DNA from: Aulosira sp. FACHB-615
Lineage (GTDB): Bacteria; Cyanobacteriota; Cyanobacteriia; Cyanobacteriales; Nostocaceae
Direction of reading: 5' to 3'
DNA: 64,000 bases
NCBI RefSeq assembly: GCF_014698045.1
Contig: NZ_JACJSE010000022.1
Span: 44,807 to 108,806 of the forward strand
Shown: piece after piece, positions 35,782 through 42,796 of the stretch
How positions within the stretch are numbered: position 1 is the first letter of the stretch
How the letters are laid out: every line of letters begins with the position of its first letter
The notes under the pieces: generated by a model
Seen by the model: the letters and a program-made list of their open reading frames with translations, nothing else
What the model was told of the DNA's origin: nothing
Database searches by the model: none
Position numbers and translations under genes: made by a program

Positions 35782-35882
35782 TACCAATTTGAAAAATGAT
35801 TGCGACAAATGGGTTACTGAAAAGCTCACCAGTAAGCAATTTCCCAATCCAAAATCCAAAATCTAAAATCCAAAATGGTATA
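35779..35882. mobile_element. 100-bp TA-flanked MITE, copy 1
   Basis: The 100-bp element runs from ATACCAATTTG (35781) to CAAAATGGTA (35880) and is flanked by TA on both sides. It is nearly identical to 52664-52767. TA duplication and short inverted ends are typical of elements moved by IS630/Tc1-mariner-type transposases. No other gene is seen in 35541-36149. Confidence 0.8.
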
Positions 35883-36149
35883 AGATTCTGCCCAATTTAG
35901 AATCAGACATTCGTTTATTCAACTGTTAATTGTTGAACTCCTTTAGTCATATACCAAACAGAACTGCTTAGACTTAACAACTTACACCACAATTAATTTT
36001 GCGCTTTTATAGACGAAACTCCTTGAATTGTGTCTAAAAAATCAGCTAAAAAATCTTGAATTTTTTTAATGCGTATACAGAATATAAGAGAGACATTTTA
36101 GATGTTGTGCAGCGTTAATTAATATCACCAAATTTGTGGAGGTGAATAA

Positions 36150-36434
36150 ATGGCAAGGATAACTATCTCAGACCTCTATTCCAGTAGTGACGAACAGTAT
36201 ATTACTGAACTGACTGCTGGAGAAGCCACAAAGGTGGAAGCAGGTGCAAGCTCAAGTTCAATCACAATTGACACTAGCGACCTCATAAAAACGCAGCAAA
36301 ATATCAATAATATTCTGCGGGATGTGTCAACGGAATTAGAACAAACAATTGCTGGCTTGCAACAACAGCAACAACAACCTAACAACCGCTATGGTCAAAG
36401 GTCACGGTATGGAGGTTACTACATTGAGTATTGA
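36150..36434 (+). CDS. Putative RiPP precursor peptide 1, Ser/Thr-rich
   Basis: This 94-residue peptide starts after an excellent ribosome site (TGGAGGTG). Its N-terminus MARITISDLYSSSDEQYITE shares MA-x-I-x-I-x-D-L with the five peptides downstream. A possible leader end VEAG is followed by ASSSSITIDTSDL, a Ser/Thr-rich stretch, then a helical middle, a run of five Gln and a Tyr/Gly/Arg C-terminus (YGQRSRYGGYYIEY). It contains no Cys. A terminator at 36572 separates it from the others. A precursor role is inferred from position and N-terminus, and it could be another small protein. Confidence 0.5.
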   Translation: MARITISDLYSSSDEQYITELTAGEATKVEAGASSSSITIDTSDLIKTQQNINNILRDVSTELEQTIAGLQQQQQQPNNRYGQRSRYGGYYIEY

Positions 36435-36571
36435 TTTTTAGTAAATGGGTATCAACACGCTAGTAGCTAATTCATTCTTGATTATCGTGTGTTCTAACTT
36501 GCATTAGTTTTAAAACGCACGATTTTTTATTTCAGTAATTAGCGAATTGATAAAAATATGCTGTTGTATAT

Positions 36572-36603
36572 CCTCAACTTATTTAATAAGTTGGGGATTT
36601 TTT
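36572..36603 (+). terminator. Rho-independent terminator after the first peptide gene
   Basis: The stem CCTCAACTTATT/AATAAGTTGGGG is followed by ATTTTTTT on the plus strand. It lies about 140 bp after the 36150-36434 gene. Confidence 0.75.
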
Positions 36604-36640
36604 ATGGATAAATATTTTACAAATATATCAATCTTAGACT

Positions 36641-36701
36641 TGTGTAGAACCCAACATTCTCCAGACTTTGTTGGGTTACGCTATCACTCCATCCAACCTA
36701 C
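36641..36701. repeat. GTAGGTTGGGT palindromic repeat, copy 2 (partial)
   Basis: It contains GAACCCAACATTC, then TTTGTTGGGTTACGCTATC, ending CATCCAACCTA. It is a shortened member of the family at 9293, 44591 and 58851. Apart from this and the terminator, the 36435-36931 gap shows only the likely promoter region of the next peptide gene. Confidence 0.65.
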
Positions 36702-36931
36702 TTTTCTGATTTATGAGTTATTCTTCAAATTATTTTTATTTCGGAAAAGTCAATATATCCCACTAATGTTTCAAATAGACGCAAGACATTTATTTCTGTC
36801 TTTTGAATGGCGTTTTTAGCGTTGACTTTTATAGGTTGCATAAATAAAAATTGCAGTAACAGTTAAGCGAAACCAAGCTTAATTGCCTGCAAAAACTACT
36901 TGATGACAAGCAACTGTATTAGGAGTAAATA

Positions 36932-37183
36932 ATGGCTAATATCACTCTTTCGGAATTAAATGCTGCTGGTTCTCAACTGTTTCAAGATTCCGAAAGCTTT
37001 TTGAATGACCTGAGCGATGTTGATGCGATCGCTGGTGGTTCTGGCTATGGCTATGGCTATGGTTACGACGGCTTTGGATTAAATAAGTTGATTGAAGGAT
37101 TTGTTGATGTTTATGCTATTCAACATGTCTATGGCATAGCTAAATCCTTCAGCAAAGGCGGCTACGGTATCTCTGCTGTCTAG
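36932..37183 (+). CDS. RiPP precursor peptide 2, Gly/Tyr-rich centre
   Basis: This 83-residue peptide starts after AGGAG. The N-terminal leader (1-36), MANITLSELNAAGSQLFQDS...LNDLSDVDAIAGG, ends in a classical double-glycine site for C39 peptidase exporters. The following segment is SGYGYGYGYDGFG, and the C-terminal part LNKLIEGFVDVYAIQH...IAKSFSK is nearly identical in the next three genes. There is no cysteine. Conserved Ser/Thr sit in the C-terminal KSFS. It is probably exported by the nearby PCAT transporter after modification by the kinase/HopA1 pair, which is inferred from context. Confidence 0.75.
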   Translation: MANITLSELNAAGSQLFQDSESFLNDLSDVDAIAGGSGYGYGYGYDGFGLNKLIEGFVDVYAIQHVYGIAKSFSKGGYGISAV

Positions 37184-37202
37184 TAGCTTTGTAATTCACT
37201 AC

Positions 37203-37238
37203 TAAGCTATCTTTCCCTATTATGTGAAAGATAGCTTA
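37203..37238. promoter_or_regulatory. Intergenic stem-loop between peptide genes 2 and 3
   Basis: TAAGCTATCTTTC and GAAAGATAGCTTA form a perfect 13-bp stem with a 10-base loop, 20 bp after the stop codon. It lacks a T run, so it may be an mRNA-stabilising or partial-termination element. Confidence 0.6.
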
Positions 37239-37287
37239 ATTACCCAGACAAATTATCAATTCTCATCCAATATTTGAGGATAAATTC

Positions 37288-37536
37288 ATGGCAAATATCA
37301 CTCTTTCAGAATTAAACGCTGCTGGTTCTCAACTGTTCCAAGATTCCGAGAGCTTTTTGAATGACCTCAGCGATTTTGATGCGATCGCTACACAGGGTGC
37401 TGATGGTAGCTACATTAGCGACTTTTACGGATTTAACAAACTAATCGAAGGATTTGTTGATGTTTATGCTATTCAACACATCTTTGGTATAGCTAAATCC
37501 TTCAGCAAAGGCGGCTACAGTAACTCCGCCTATTAA
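37288..37536 (+). CDS. RiPP precursor peptide 3
   Basis: This 82-residue paralogue of the preceding gene has an almost identical leader (MANITLSELNAAGSQLFQDS) and C-terminal segment (FNKLIEGFVDVYAIQHIFG, then IAKSFSKGG). The centre differs: IATQGADGSYISDFYG replaces the GG plus Gly/Tyr run, so the double-glycine site is not present in its usual form. It has no cysteine. The ribosome site TTGAGGA precedes the ATG. Confidence 0.72.
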   Translation: MANITLSELNAAGSQLFQDSESFLNDLSDFDAIATQGADGSYISDFYGFNKLIEGFVDVYAIQHIFGIAKSFSKGGYSNSAY

Positions 37537-37555
37537 TAGCATTGTAATTTCCTAC

Positions 37556-37596
37556 TAAGCTATCTTTCGCAGCATAGTTAAGTGAAAGATAGCTTA
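37556..37596. promoter_or_regulatory. Intergenic stem-loop between peptide genes 3 and 4
   Basis: The same 13-bp arms as at 37203 (TAAGCTATCTTTC/GAAAGATAGCTTA) occur here with a 15-base loop. Confidence 0.6.
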
Positions 37597-37645
37597 ATTA
37601 CCCACACAAATGATCAATTTTCAGCAAGTCTTTGAGGAGAAAATC

Positions 37646-37888
37646 ATGGCTAATATTACTCTTGCAGAATTAAATGCTGCTGGTTCTCAACTGTTTCAAG
37701 ATTCTGAAAGCTTTTTGAACGACCTCAGCGATGTTGATGCGATTGCTACACAGGGTGCTGATGGTAGCTACGTTAGTGACTTCTATGGATTCAACAAACT
37801 AATCGAAGGATTTGTTGATGTTTATGCTATTCAACATATTTTTGGCATAGCTAAATCTTTTAGTTCTAAGGACGGCGGCTACTACTAA
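37646..37888 (+). CDS. RiPP precursor peptide 4
   Basis: This 80-residue peptide is nearly identical to peptide 3 over the first 65 residues (MANITLAELNAAGSQLF..., 'IATQGADGSYVSDFYG', NKLIEGFVDVYAIQHIFG) with a different tail, SSKDGGYY. I start at the ATG at 37646, which has TTGAGGAG in front, rather than 37610. There is no cysteine. Peptides 3 and 4 look like a recent tandem duplication. Confidence 0.72.
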   Translation: MANITLAELNAAGSQLFQDSESFLNDLSDVDAIATQGADGSYVSDFYGFNKLIEGFVDVYAIQHIFGIAKSFSSKDGGYY

Positions 37889-37933
37889 TAGCTTTGTAGT
37901 GCAATAATAATTCTCTGTCAATGATGCCATAAA

Positions 37934-37983
37934 TCAGTCTGCATTCGACACTATACAACTTTGATGTAGAGTATGCAGGCTGA
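37934..37983. promoter_or_regulatory. Stem-loop after peptide gene 4
   Basis: TCAGTCTGCAT can pair with ATGCAGGCTGA (one G-U pair) around a 28-base loop. It lies about 45 bp after the stop codon. Confidence 0.4.
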
Positions 37984-38122
37984 ATTTCTCCAACTTAATA
38001 TTAAGTGCAGCATCACAGAGAATTGACCTAAGTCAGCACTCTAGGAAAAAATTATTTAGAAGACGCATTTCGACTCCATTGGGTGCATCCCAGTTTTTAT
38101 TACTCAGCAAAATAATAATCCT

Positions 38123-38219
38123 GTCATTGCGAGGAGGCACGACGAAGCAATCGCATGGACTCGTTCTTAGTGAGGGATTTTGCGATTGCTTCACTCCACT
38201 TCTTTGCGCTCGCAATGAC
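38123..38219. repeat. GTCATTGCGAG palindromic repeat, copy 1
   Basis: It begins GTCATTGCGAGGAGGCACG and ends GCGCTCGCAATGAC, with internal GAAGCAATCGC and GCGATTGCTTC pairing. It is related to 58700-58795 and 59896-59972. It separates peptide genes 4 and 5. Spurious frames run through it. Confidence 0.7.
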
Positions 38220-38410
38220 GTATTAAAAAAGTGGGATGCTCCCGACTCCATTCAATGCTCAACAATCTGATTATAAGAGGATTGAGCAAAGTGGTTACTG
38301 AGCTTGTCTAAGTGTCGAAACTCGGTAATCTAAATTTAAAAATGAAGTGCAATTCAGCTTCATTACCTAAAAATAAACCTGATTCCAACCAAGTCTTTGA
38401 GGACAAAATT

Positions 38411-38668
38411 ATGGCTAATATCACTCTTTCAGAACTAAATGTTGCTGGTTATCAACTCTTCCACGATTCTGAAAGCTTTCTTAATGATTTGAGTGATGTT
38501 GACATGAGTACTGCATACGGGGGAAATAACTCTAATTCTTATGACTACGGTTATGGCTCTGATTCTTATATCAGTGTATTTAATAAACTGATTGAAGGAT
38601 TTGTGAATGTCTATGCTATTCAGCATATTTATAGCCTAGCTAAATCATTTAGTAAGTCTAATTACTAA
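38411..38668 (+). CDS. RiPP precursor peptide 5
   Basis: This 85-residue, more diverged paralogue has MANITLSELNVAGYQLFHDS, LNDLSDVDMSTAYGG (double Gly), the variable NNSNSYDYGYGSDSYISV and the conserved FNKLIEGFVNVYAIQHIYS then LAKSFSKSNY. It has no cysteine. I chose the ATG at 38411 with GAGGA upstream, although the frame is open to 38312. It lies after a dispersed repeat, which may separate its transcription from the first genes. Confidence 0.72.
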   Translation: MANITLSELNVAGYQLFHDSESFLNDLSDVDMSTAYGGNNSNSYDYGYGSDSYISVFNKLIEGFVNVYAIQHIYSLAKSFSKSNY

Positions 38669-38767
38669 TAAGTTTTTTGTTTACTACTCTGCTAGATGGC
38701 TCTCATGGATTGGAAGATAAAAATCAAATCCAAGAGAGTCAACTATATCTATTCTGGGAATGATGAA

Positions 38768-39013
38768 ATGGCCAAGATTATCATTACTGATTTAAGTCCT
38801 CTTGACTTAGACAGCTACCTGACTGAAGTAAATGAACTAGATTCTCTATTTATCTATGGTGGGGAATCGGAATTGCAGCAACTTCTGAATTTTGCTTATA
38901 CATTCTTGAATTTTATCTTATCCACTTATGCAATCTACAGTATTTCATCAATAGCAAAATCTTTCACAATTCCTCAGCCTAAATCTATCCGTTCGGTGTT
39001 TAGTTTATTTTAA
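38768..39013 (+). CDS. RiPP precursor peptide 6, divergent
   Basis: This 81-residue peptide begins MAKIIITDLSPLDLDSYLTE and has a double-glycine site, FIYGG. The segment ESELQQLLNFAYTFLNFIL follows, then TYAIYSISSIAKSF, which parallels YAIQHIFGIAKSF of the other copies, then a basic tail IPQPKSIRSVFSLF. There is no cysteine. It is more hydrophobic than the others. It is the last small gene before the kinase gene, 47 bp further on by the frame's earliest start. Confidence 0.65.
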   Translation: MAKIIITDLSPLDLDSYLTEVNELDSLFIYGGESELQQLLNFAYTFLNFILSTYAIYSISSIAKSFTIPQPKSIRSVFSLF

Positions 39014-39087
39014 TTGTTGCATCATAATTGAGACGGTGATTATAGCAATCATCGTTAATTTTGCAAAAACTCTCCACATCTAACACT

Positions 39088-40284
39088 ATGGCATTTTTAT
39101 TAAGCTCTCAAAATGTATTGGAATACTTGCTTACAGTTGGACTTTGTAATCAAGCAGAACAATCATTAACAAAGATTGAGTTAAAACCGGCGAAAAACTT
39201 TAACTTGTTAGTGACTTTACCAGATAATCGGCAACTTTTAGTGAAACAAGAGCGCCTAAATCGAGAAGGAAAAACGGCTGGAGAGTTTGCTGACGAATGG
39301 AGAGTGCATCAGTTCTTACAAACTTTTCCAGAAATTAATCATCTTCGTGCTTGTTGTTCAGAAGCAGTGCATTTTGATGGCGAAAATTCCATCATTGTTT
39401 TTAATTATTTGAGTAATTATCGAGATTTGGCTGATTTCTATCTCAAAGAGAATGTCTTTCCTATTGAGATTGCAAAAGTGATGGGCGAAAATTTAGCATC
39501 ACTTCATCGTGCTACAATTGACCATCCAGAATATGAAGCATTCTTGCAAAAAACTGAGCAAGTATCTCAACTCAAAAATCCGAATCTCAATTTAGGACTA
39601 GATAGAATTACCCCAGAAATCTTTGGCCTAGTTCCCAGTGAGGGATTGAAATTTTTTGCCCTATATCAACGTTACGATAGTTTGGGGCAGGCGATCGCAG
39701 AATTGAGCCGTTCTTACACCCGCTATTGTCTGACTCATCATGACCTGAAGCTGAACAATCTTCTTTTATCTTTAAGTTGGGAAGACGCAATTGCAAACAA
39801 CTCCTTTTCCGATGAAAGTATCATTCGCTTGATTGACTGGGAACGTGGCGCTTGGGGAGATCCGGCGCATGATTTAGGAATGCTCATTTCCAGCTATTTG
39901 CAATTTTGGTTGTATAGTATGACAACTAGTAAGTCGATGGCTATTGAAGAGTCATTACGTCTCGCTACAACACCATTAGAATTACTTCAGCCTTCGATTG
40001 CGGCGCTAATGTCAACTTATTTAACTCAATTCCCAGAAATTTTGCAGCGTCGTCCAGATTTCTTAGAAAGAGTTGTGCAGTTTTGCGGTTTAGCCTTAAT
40101 TACCGCCATTCAAGCCGGACTCCAGCATGACAAAACCTTCGGTAATATCGGAATTTGTATGCTGCAAGTTGCTAAGAGTTTGCTATGTAATCCCCAAGCA
40201 TCAATAAAAACAATTTTTGGTGTTGAAGCTTTAGAACTCTTACCGTCAAGCGTTTATCAGACAGGACTTAAGCACAAAGGTTAA
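39088..40284 (+). CDS. APH/choline-kinase-like phosphotransferase (RiPP modification)
   Basis: This protein of about 398 residues has a full aminoglycoside-phosphotransferase fold. Counting from a TTG at 39061, it has a candidate ATP-binding lysine in LLVKQERL (Lys62), the catalytic loop THHDLKLNN (Asp228, Asn233) and the metal Asp in LIDWERGAWGDPAHDLG (Asp259). I prefer the ATG at 39088, because neither start has a good ribosome site. In thioamitide and class V lanthipeptide loci such kinases pair with a HopA1-domain protein to dehydrate Ser/Thr by phosphorylation and elimination. The HopA1 gene follows here, so that role is likely but unproven. Active residues look intact. Confidence 0.78.
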   Translation: MAFLLSSQNVLEYLLTVGLCNQAEQSLTKIELKPAKNFNLLVTLPDNRQLLVKQERLNREGKTAGEFADEWRVHQFLQTFPEINHLRACCSEAVHFDGENSIIVFNYLSNYRDLADFYLKENVFPIEIAKVMGENLASLHRATIDHPEYEAFLQKTEQVSQLKNPNLNLGLDRITPEIFGLVPSEGLKFFALYQRYDSLGQAIAELSRSYTRYCLTHHDLKLNNLLLSLSWEDAIANNSFSDESIIRLIDWERGAWGDPAHDLGMLISSYLQFWLYSMTTSKSMAIEESLRLATTPLELLQPSIAALMSTYLTQFPEILQRRPDFLERVVQFCGLALITAIQAGLQHDKTFGNIGICMLQVAKSLLCNPQASIKTIFGVEALELLPSSVYQTGLKHKG

Positions 40285-40494
40285 TGGTGAAGAATGGGTG
40301 TAAGGATTTTGAACATCTACACCCTCCTCCACACGCTTGATTTTTCATATCACTGCGTCCGATTAGAATTAACCATCTATAGAGAAATAAAGGGAGTTGG
40401 GAGTAGGTTAAATACCTCTTTGATTCATGGTTGTAAATTTTTTCATCAAAACTGCTTCCTAACTCCTGAATTCTGAAATCACAGGTAAGCTTTT

Positions 40495-41601
40495 ATGCAA
40501 ATGTTAGATTCCATCGCCACTCAACTTGCAGAAATTCCTGAGTCATTGCAGACATCACTACAAGATATTATTTCTCAGATTGAAATTGAGTCTGCTTATT
40601 GTATTAAGCATCCAGATTACCAACCATTGCAACTGCCAGAAGCAGCAATTTCTCGTTTTCAGCAATTACCTGCGGCGCTACAAAAGAAATTTTTAAGTAT
40701 GCAATTGCGAAGTTTTCTTTATGGCATTTATTACAATGGTTCTTTAAAAAGTTCTCTGGCTGCTAATACAGGAACTAACACTGTAGCTTTAAACAAAAAT
40801 CTAGAAAATAATACTTTGCTTGGTGTTGATGTGGCTTTTTACGATCGCCTGCACGAAAGTAATCAAGGCGATGGCTATTGGTATTACAATTGGCAGGTAG
40901 TCAAAGAAAATCTTGATAACACTTTGGCAGTCCAGAAAGATGGTTTAACTCTGCATATTGAACGCAGTCGTCATCTATTACCCCAACATCAATCTACAAC
41001 TGTGGGTAAGTATGTTGCGGTCAAAATGCCCAAAAATTTGGTACAAAATGGATTTTATATGGCGGTGGCGAACGCTGGAACGGCGACAAATCGGGAAAGA
41101 TTGGTGCGTGTTTACTTTAATGTCACTCCCGAAGGTGCGGTTGCAGTTATGCACACCTTGACTACGCAACTCAATTTTCTAGAGATTCCTTTCTCATTGA
41201 AAGCCTTATACAATCCTTCCGATTACGAACGTTACGATTCCGCAGTATTTTACTTTGATAAAAAGGATTATGAGGCAATTCATCCAGTGTTAGAAAGGGT
41301 GTATGTCGAATGTCAGTCTTATTTTCAGCCGGAAGTCCCTTTATTTACTAAGTTTATGGCACCGGGGTTAGCGATCGCGGAAGAACCAAACCGCAGATTT
41401 GCTGAACAAGAAAGTTTTGGGACACATCGTTGTCAAATTATTGCTAATGGTTTACTGGATGCTTGGGAGCAAGGCAATGATACACCCGCCCATCGCCTCA
41501 CAGCAATTTTCCAACAATTTGCCTTATCCCAAGTAGAATTACAACGCCCTTATTTGAATGCTAATTCTGCGGATATCTATATACCTTTATCTTTATCATA
41601 A
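40495..41601 (+). CDS. HopA1-domain protein (putative phospho-Ser/Thr lyase)
   Basis: This 368-residue protein matches the T3SS effector HopA1 family found in many non-pathogens. The N-terminal part is helical (to about 120). The conserved C-terminal domain contains LTLHIERSRHLLPQ, the 'KMPKNLVQNGFYMAVANAG' strand, RVYFNVTPEGAVAVM and 'ESFGTHRCQIIANGLLDAW'. In RiPP pathways of the thioviridamide and class V lanthipeptide types, HopA1 proteins act with an APH-like kinase as the dehydratase. It starts at ATG 40495, 210 bp after the kinase gene and in the same direction. Confidence 0.78.
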   Translation: MQMLDSIATQLAEIPESLQTSLQDIISQIEIESAYCIKHPDYQPLQLPEAAISRFQQLPAALQKKFLSMQLRSFLYGIYYNGSLKSSLAANTGTNTVALNKNLENNTLLGVDVAFYDRLHESNQGDGYWYYNWQVVKENLDNTLAVQKDGLTLHIERSRHLLPQHQSTTVGKYVAVKMPKNLVQNGFYMAVANAGTATNRERLVRVYFNVTPEGAVAVMHTLTTQLNFLEIPFSLKALYNPSDYERYDSAVFYFDKKDYEAIHPVLERVYVECQSYFQPEVPLFTKFMAPGLAIAEEPNRRFAEQESFGTHRCQIIANGLLDAWEQGNDTPAHRLTAIFQQFALSQVELQRPYLNANSADIYIPLSLS

Positions 41602-41621
41602 TTTTCCTAGTAGTCCTCGAA

Positions 41622-41654
41622 AAATCCCCGACTTCTCCAAGAAGGCGGGGATTT
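41622..41654. terminator. 33-bp hairpin between convergent HopA1 and PpiC genes
   Basis: AAATCCCCGACTTCT...AGAAGGCGGGGATTT is a near-perfect inverted repeat in the 66-bp gap between two convergent genes. It belongs to a four-copy hairpin family and probably terminates from both sides. Confidence 0.6.
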
Positions 41655-41667
41655 AAAAATTGAGTAA

Positions 41668-42444
41668 TTAAGCGGGTTTTGGTAAATTTTGAGATGGTGG
41701 ATAATTATTTGGTAACTTTGCCACTATTTCTAAATTTGCAACTTGTTGCTGTAACCAATTACTAAAAAACTCGCCGATAATTTGCAAACGTAATTGCTCA
41801 TTTAATTCCGGTTGAATAATCTCCTCAACAGCAATTATATGTACACCTTTGGGTGTGACAATTGGCTTGATAATTTGTGGTGGAGTCGCAGCAAATACGG
41901 CGGCGGCGATTTCTGGTCTTAAATCGGCGCGGGTGCGGATTCCTTGATAACCTCCAGCCCGACGAATTTCAGGGTTTTCGATATATTGACGAGCAACTTC
42001 TTGAAAACCAATTTCTCCTTCTTGCAGGGCATAAAATATCTCTAATGCTAAGTCTTCATCATCAAAAATGACTTCATAAATTGCGGCGGCATAATATTCA
42101 AATTGACGAGCATAAAAATATGGTTCGACTTTTTCAGCAAATAAATGATTCGCTAATTTTGTAGATAAAATGTTGGCTTTGGCAATTTCTTCAAAATCAT
42201 CTAAAGACAGATGATATCTTTCTAGCCAAGCCCAAGTGTCTTCTGCTCTGAGGAGTTTATTGGCAACACGCATACTATCTGCGGCTTTTTGTAGTTCTTC
42301 AACTTCGACAGTAATTCCAAGTGTTTCGACTGTTTCGGCAATAATTTTTTGAGTAGCGATCGCATCTAATATACTAGGAACTTGACAAGACAATTTGATG
42401 TAGTCAATAATGTCTTCCACAGCAATATTTAACAGCTTTGCCAT
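41668..42444 (-). CDS. PpiC/SurA-like peptidyl-prolyl isomerase
   Basis: This protein of about 258 residues has an N-terminal helical SurA-like region (about 1-130) and a parvulin domain: 'ALQEGEIGFQEVARQYIENP' then RRAGGYQGIRTRADLRPEI then PIVTPKGVHIIAVEEII. Parvulins isomerise proline bonds. There is no signal peptide. I start at the ATG at 42442-42444 (MAKLLNIAVED). In cyanobacteria such genes often sit next to HlyD and peptidase-ABC exporter genes, as here, suggesting a role in preparing or secreting the peptides. Confidence 0.8.
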   Translation of the reverse strand: MAKLLNIAVEDIIDYIKLSCQVPSILDAIATQKIIAETVETLGITVEVEELQKAADSMRVANKLLRAEDTWAWLERYHLSLDDFEEIAKANILSTKLANHLFAEKVEPYFYARQFEYYAAAIYEVIFDDEDLALEIFYALQEGEIGFQEVARQYIENPEIRRAGGYQGIRTRADLRPEIAAAVFAATPPQIIKPIVTPKGVHIIAVEEIIQPELNEQLRLQIIGEFFSNWLQQQVANLEIVAKLPNNYPPSQNLPKPA

Positions 42445-42597
42445 AATTAATTCCTCCACTAATTCTGATTAGTGTTTTGTAGGGCGCATTGAAGTTAATC
42501 TCATATCTATATATGTTGGCTGGCAAGATTATTTCTTATCTCTATCTAGTGGAAGTTTCGCCTGCTAATTAATATTTTATGTTAGACATAAACATTC

Positions 42598-42630
42598 AGA
42601 TCCCCGACTTCTTAAAGAAGTCGGGGATCT
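42598..42630. terminator. 33-bp hairpin after the HlyD gene
   Basis: AGATCCCCGACTTCTTAAAG with its complement forms a stem of about 16 bp. It lies between the HlyD stop and the PpiC start. Same family as 41622, 55429 and 61711. The remainder of 42460-42796 shows no gene. Confidence 0.55.
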
Positions 42631-42796
42631 AATTATCACGGATACAATGAAAAGTAAAATTAGGACAGACTATCACAGCCTACCCTATTAAAAATCAAGA
42701 TACATGATTTTATAGCTCTCTCTACCTTGTCTCCTTTGTCCTCCTTGTCTACCTTGTCAATTTTATTCACGTTTCAAAACAAAGTAGCCATAATAA

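Noticed and set aside
36547..36819. 90-residue plus-strand frame between the first two peptide genes
   Set aside because: It runs through a terminator hairpin and a dispersed GTTGGGT repeat, has no ribosome site and no family resemblance.
38079..38270. Overlapping small frames on both strands between peptide genes 4 and 5
   Set aside because: They are encoded by the GTCATTGCGAG palindrome, which gives open frames on both strands by symmetry.
36932..39013. Calling the locus a class V lanthipeptide cluster
   Set aside because: None of the six peptides contains a cysteine, so lanthionine rings cannot form. Only the dehydratase-type enzymes are shared.
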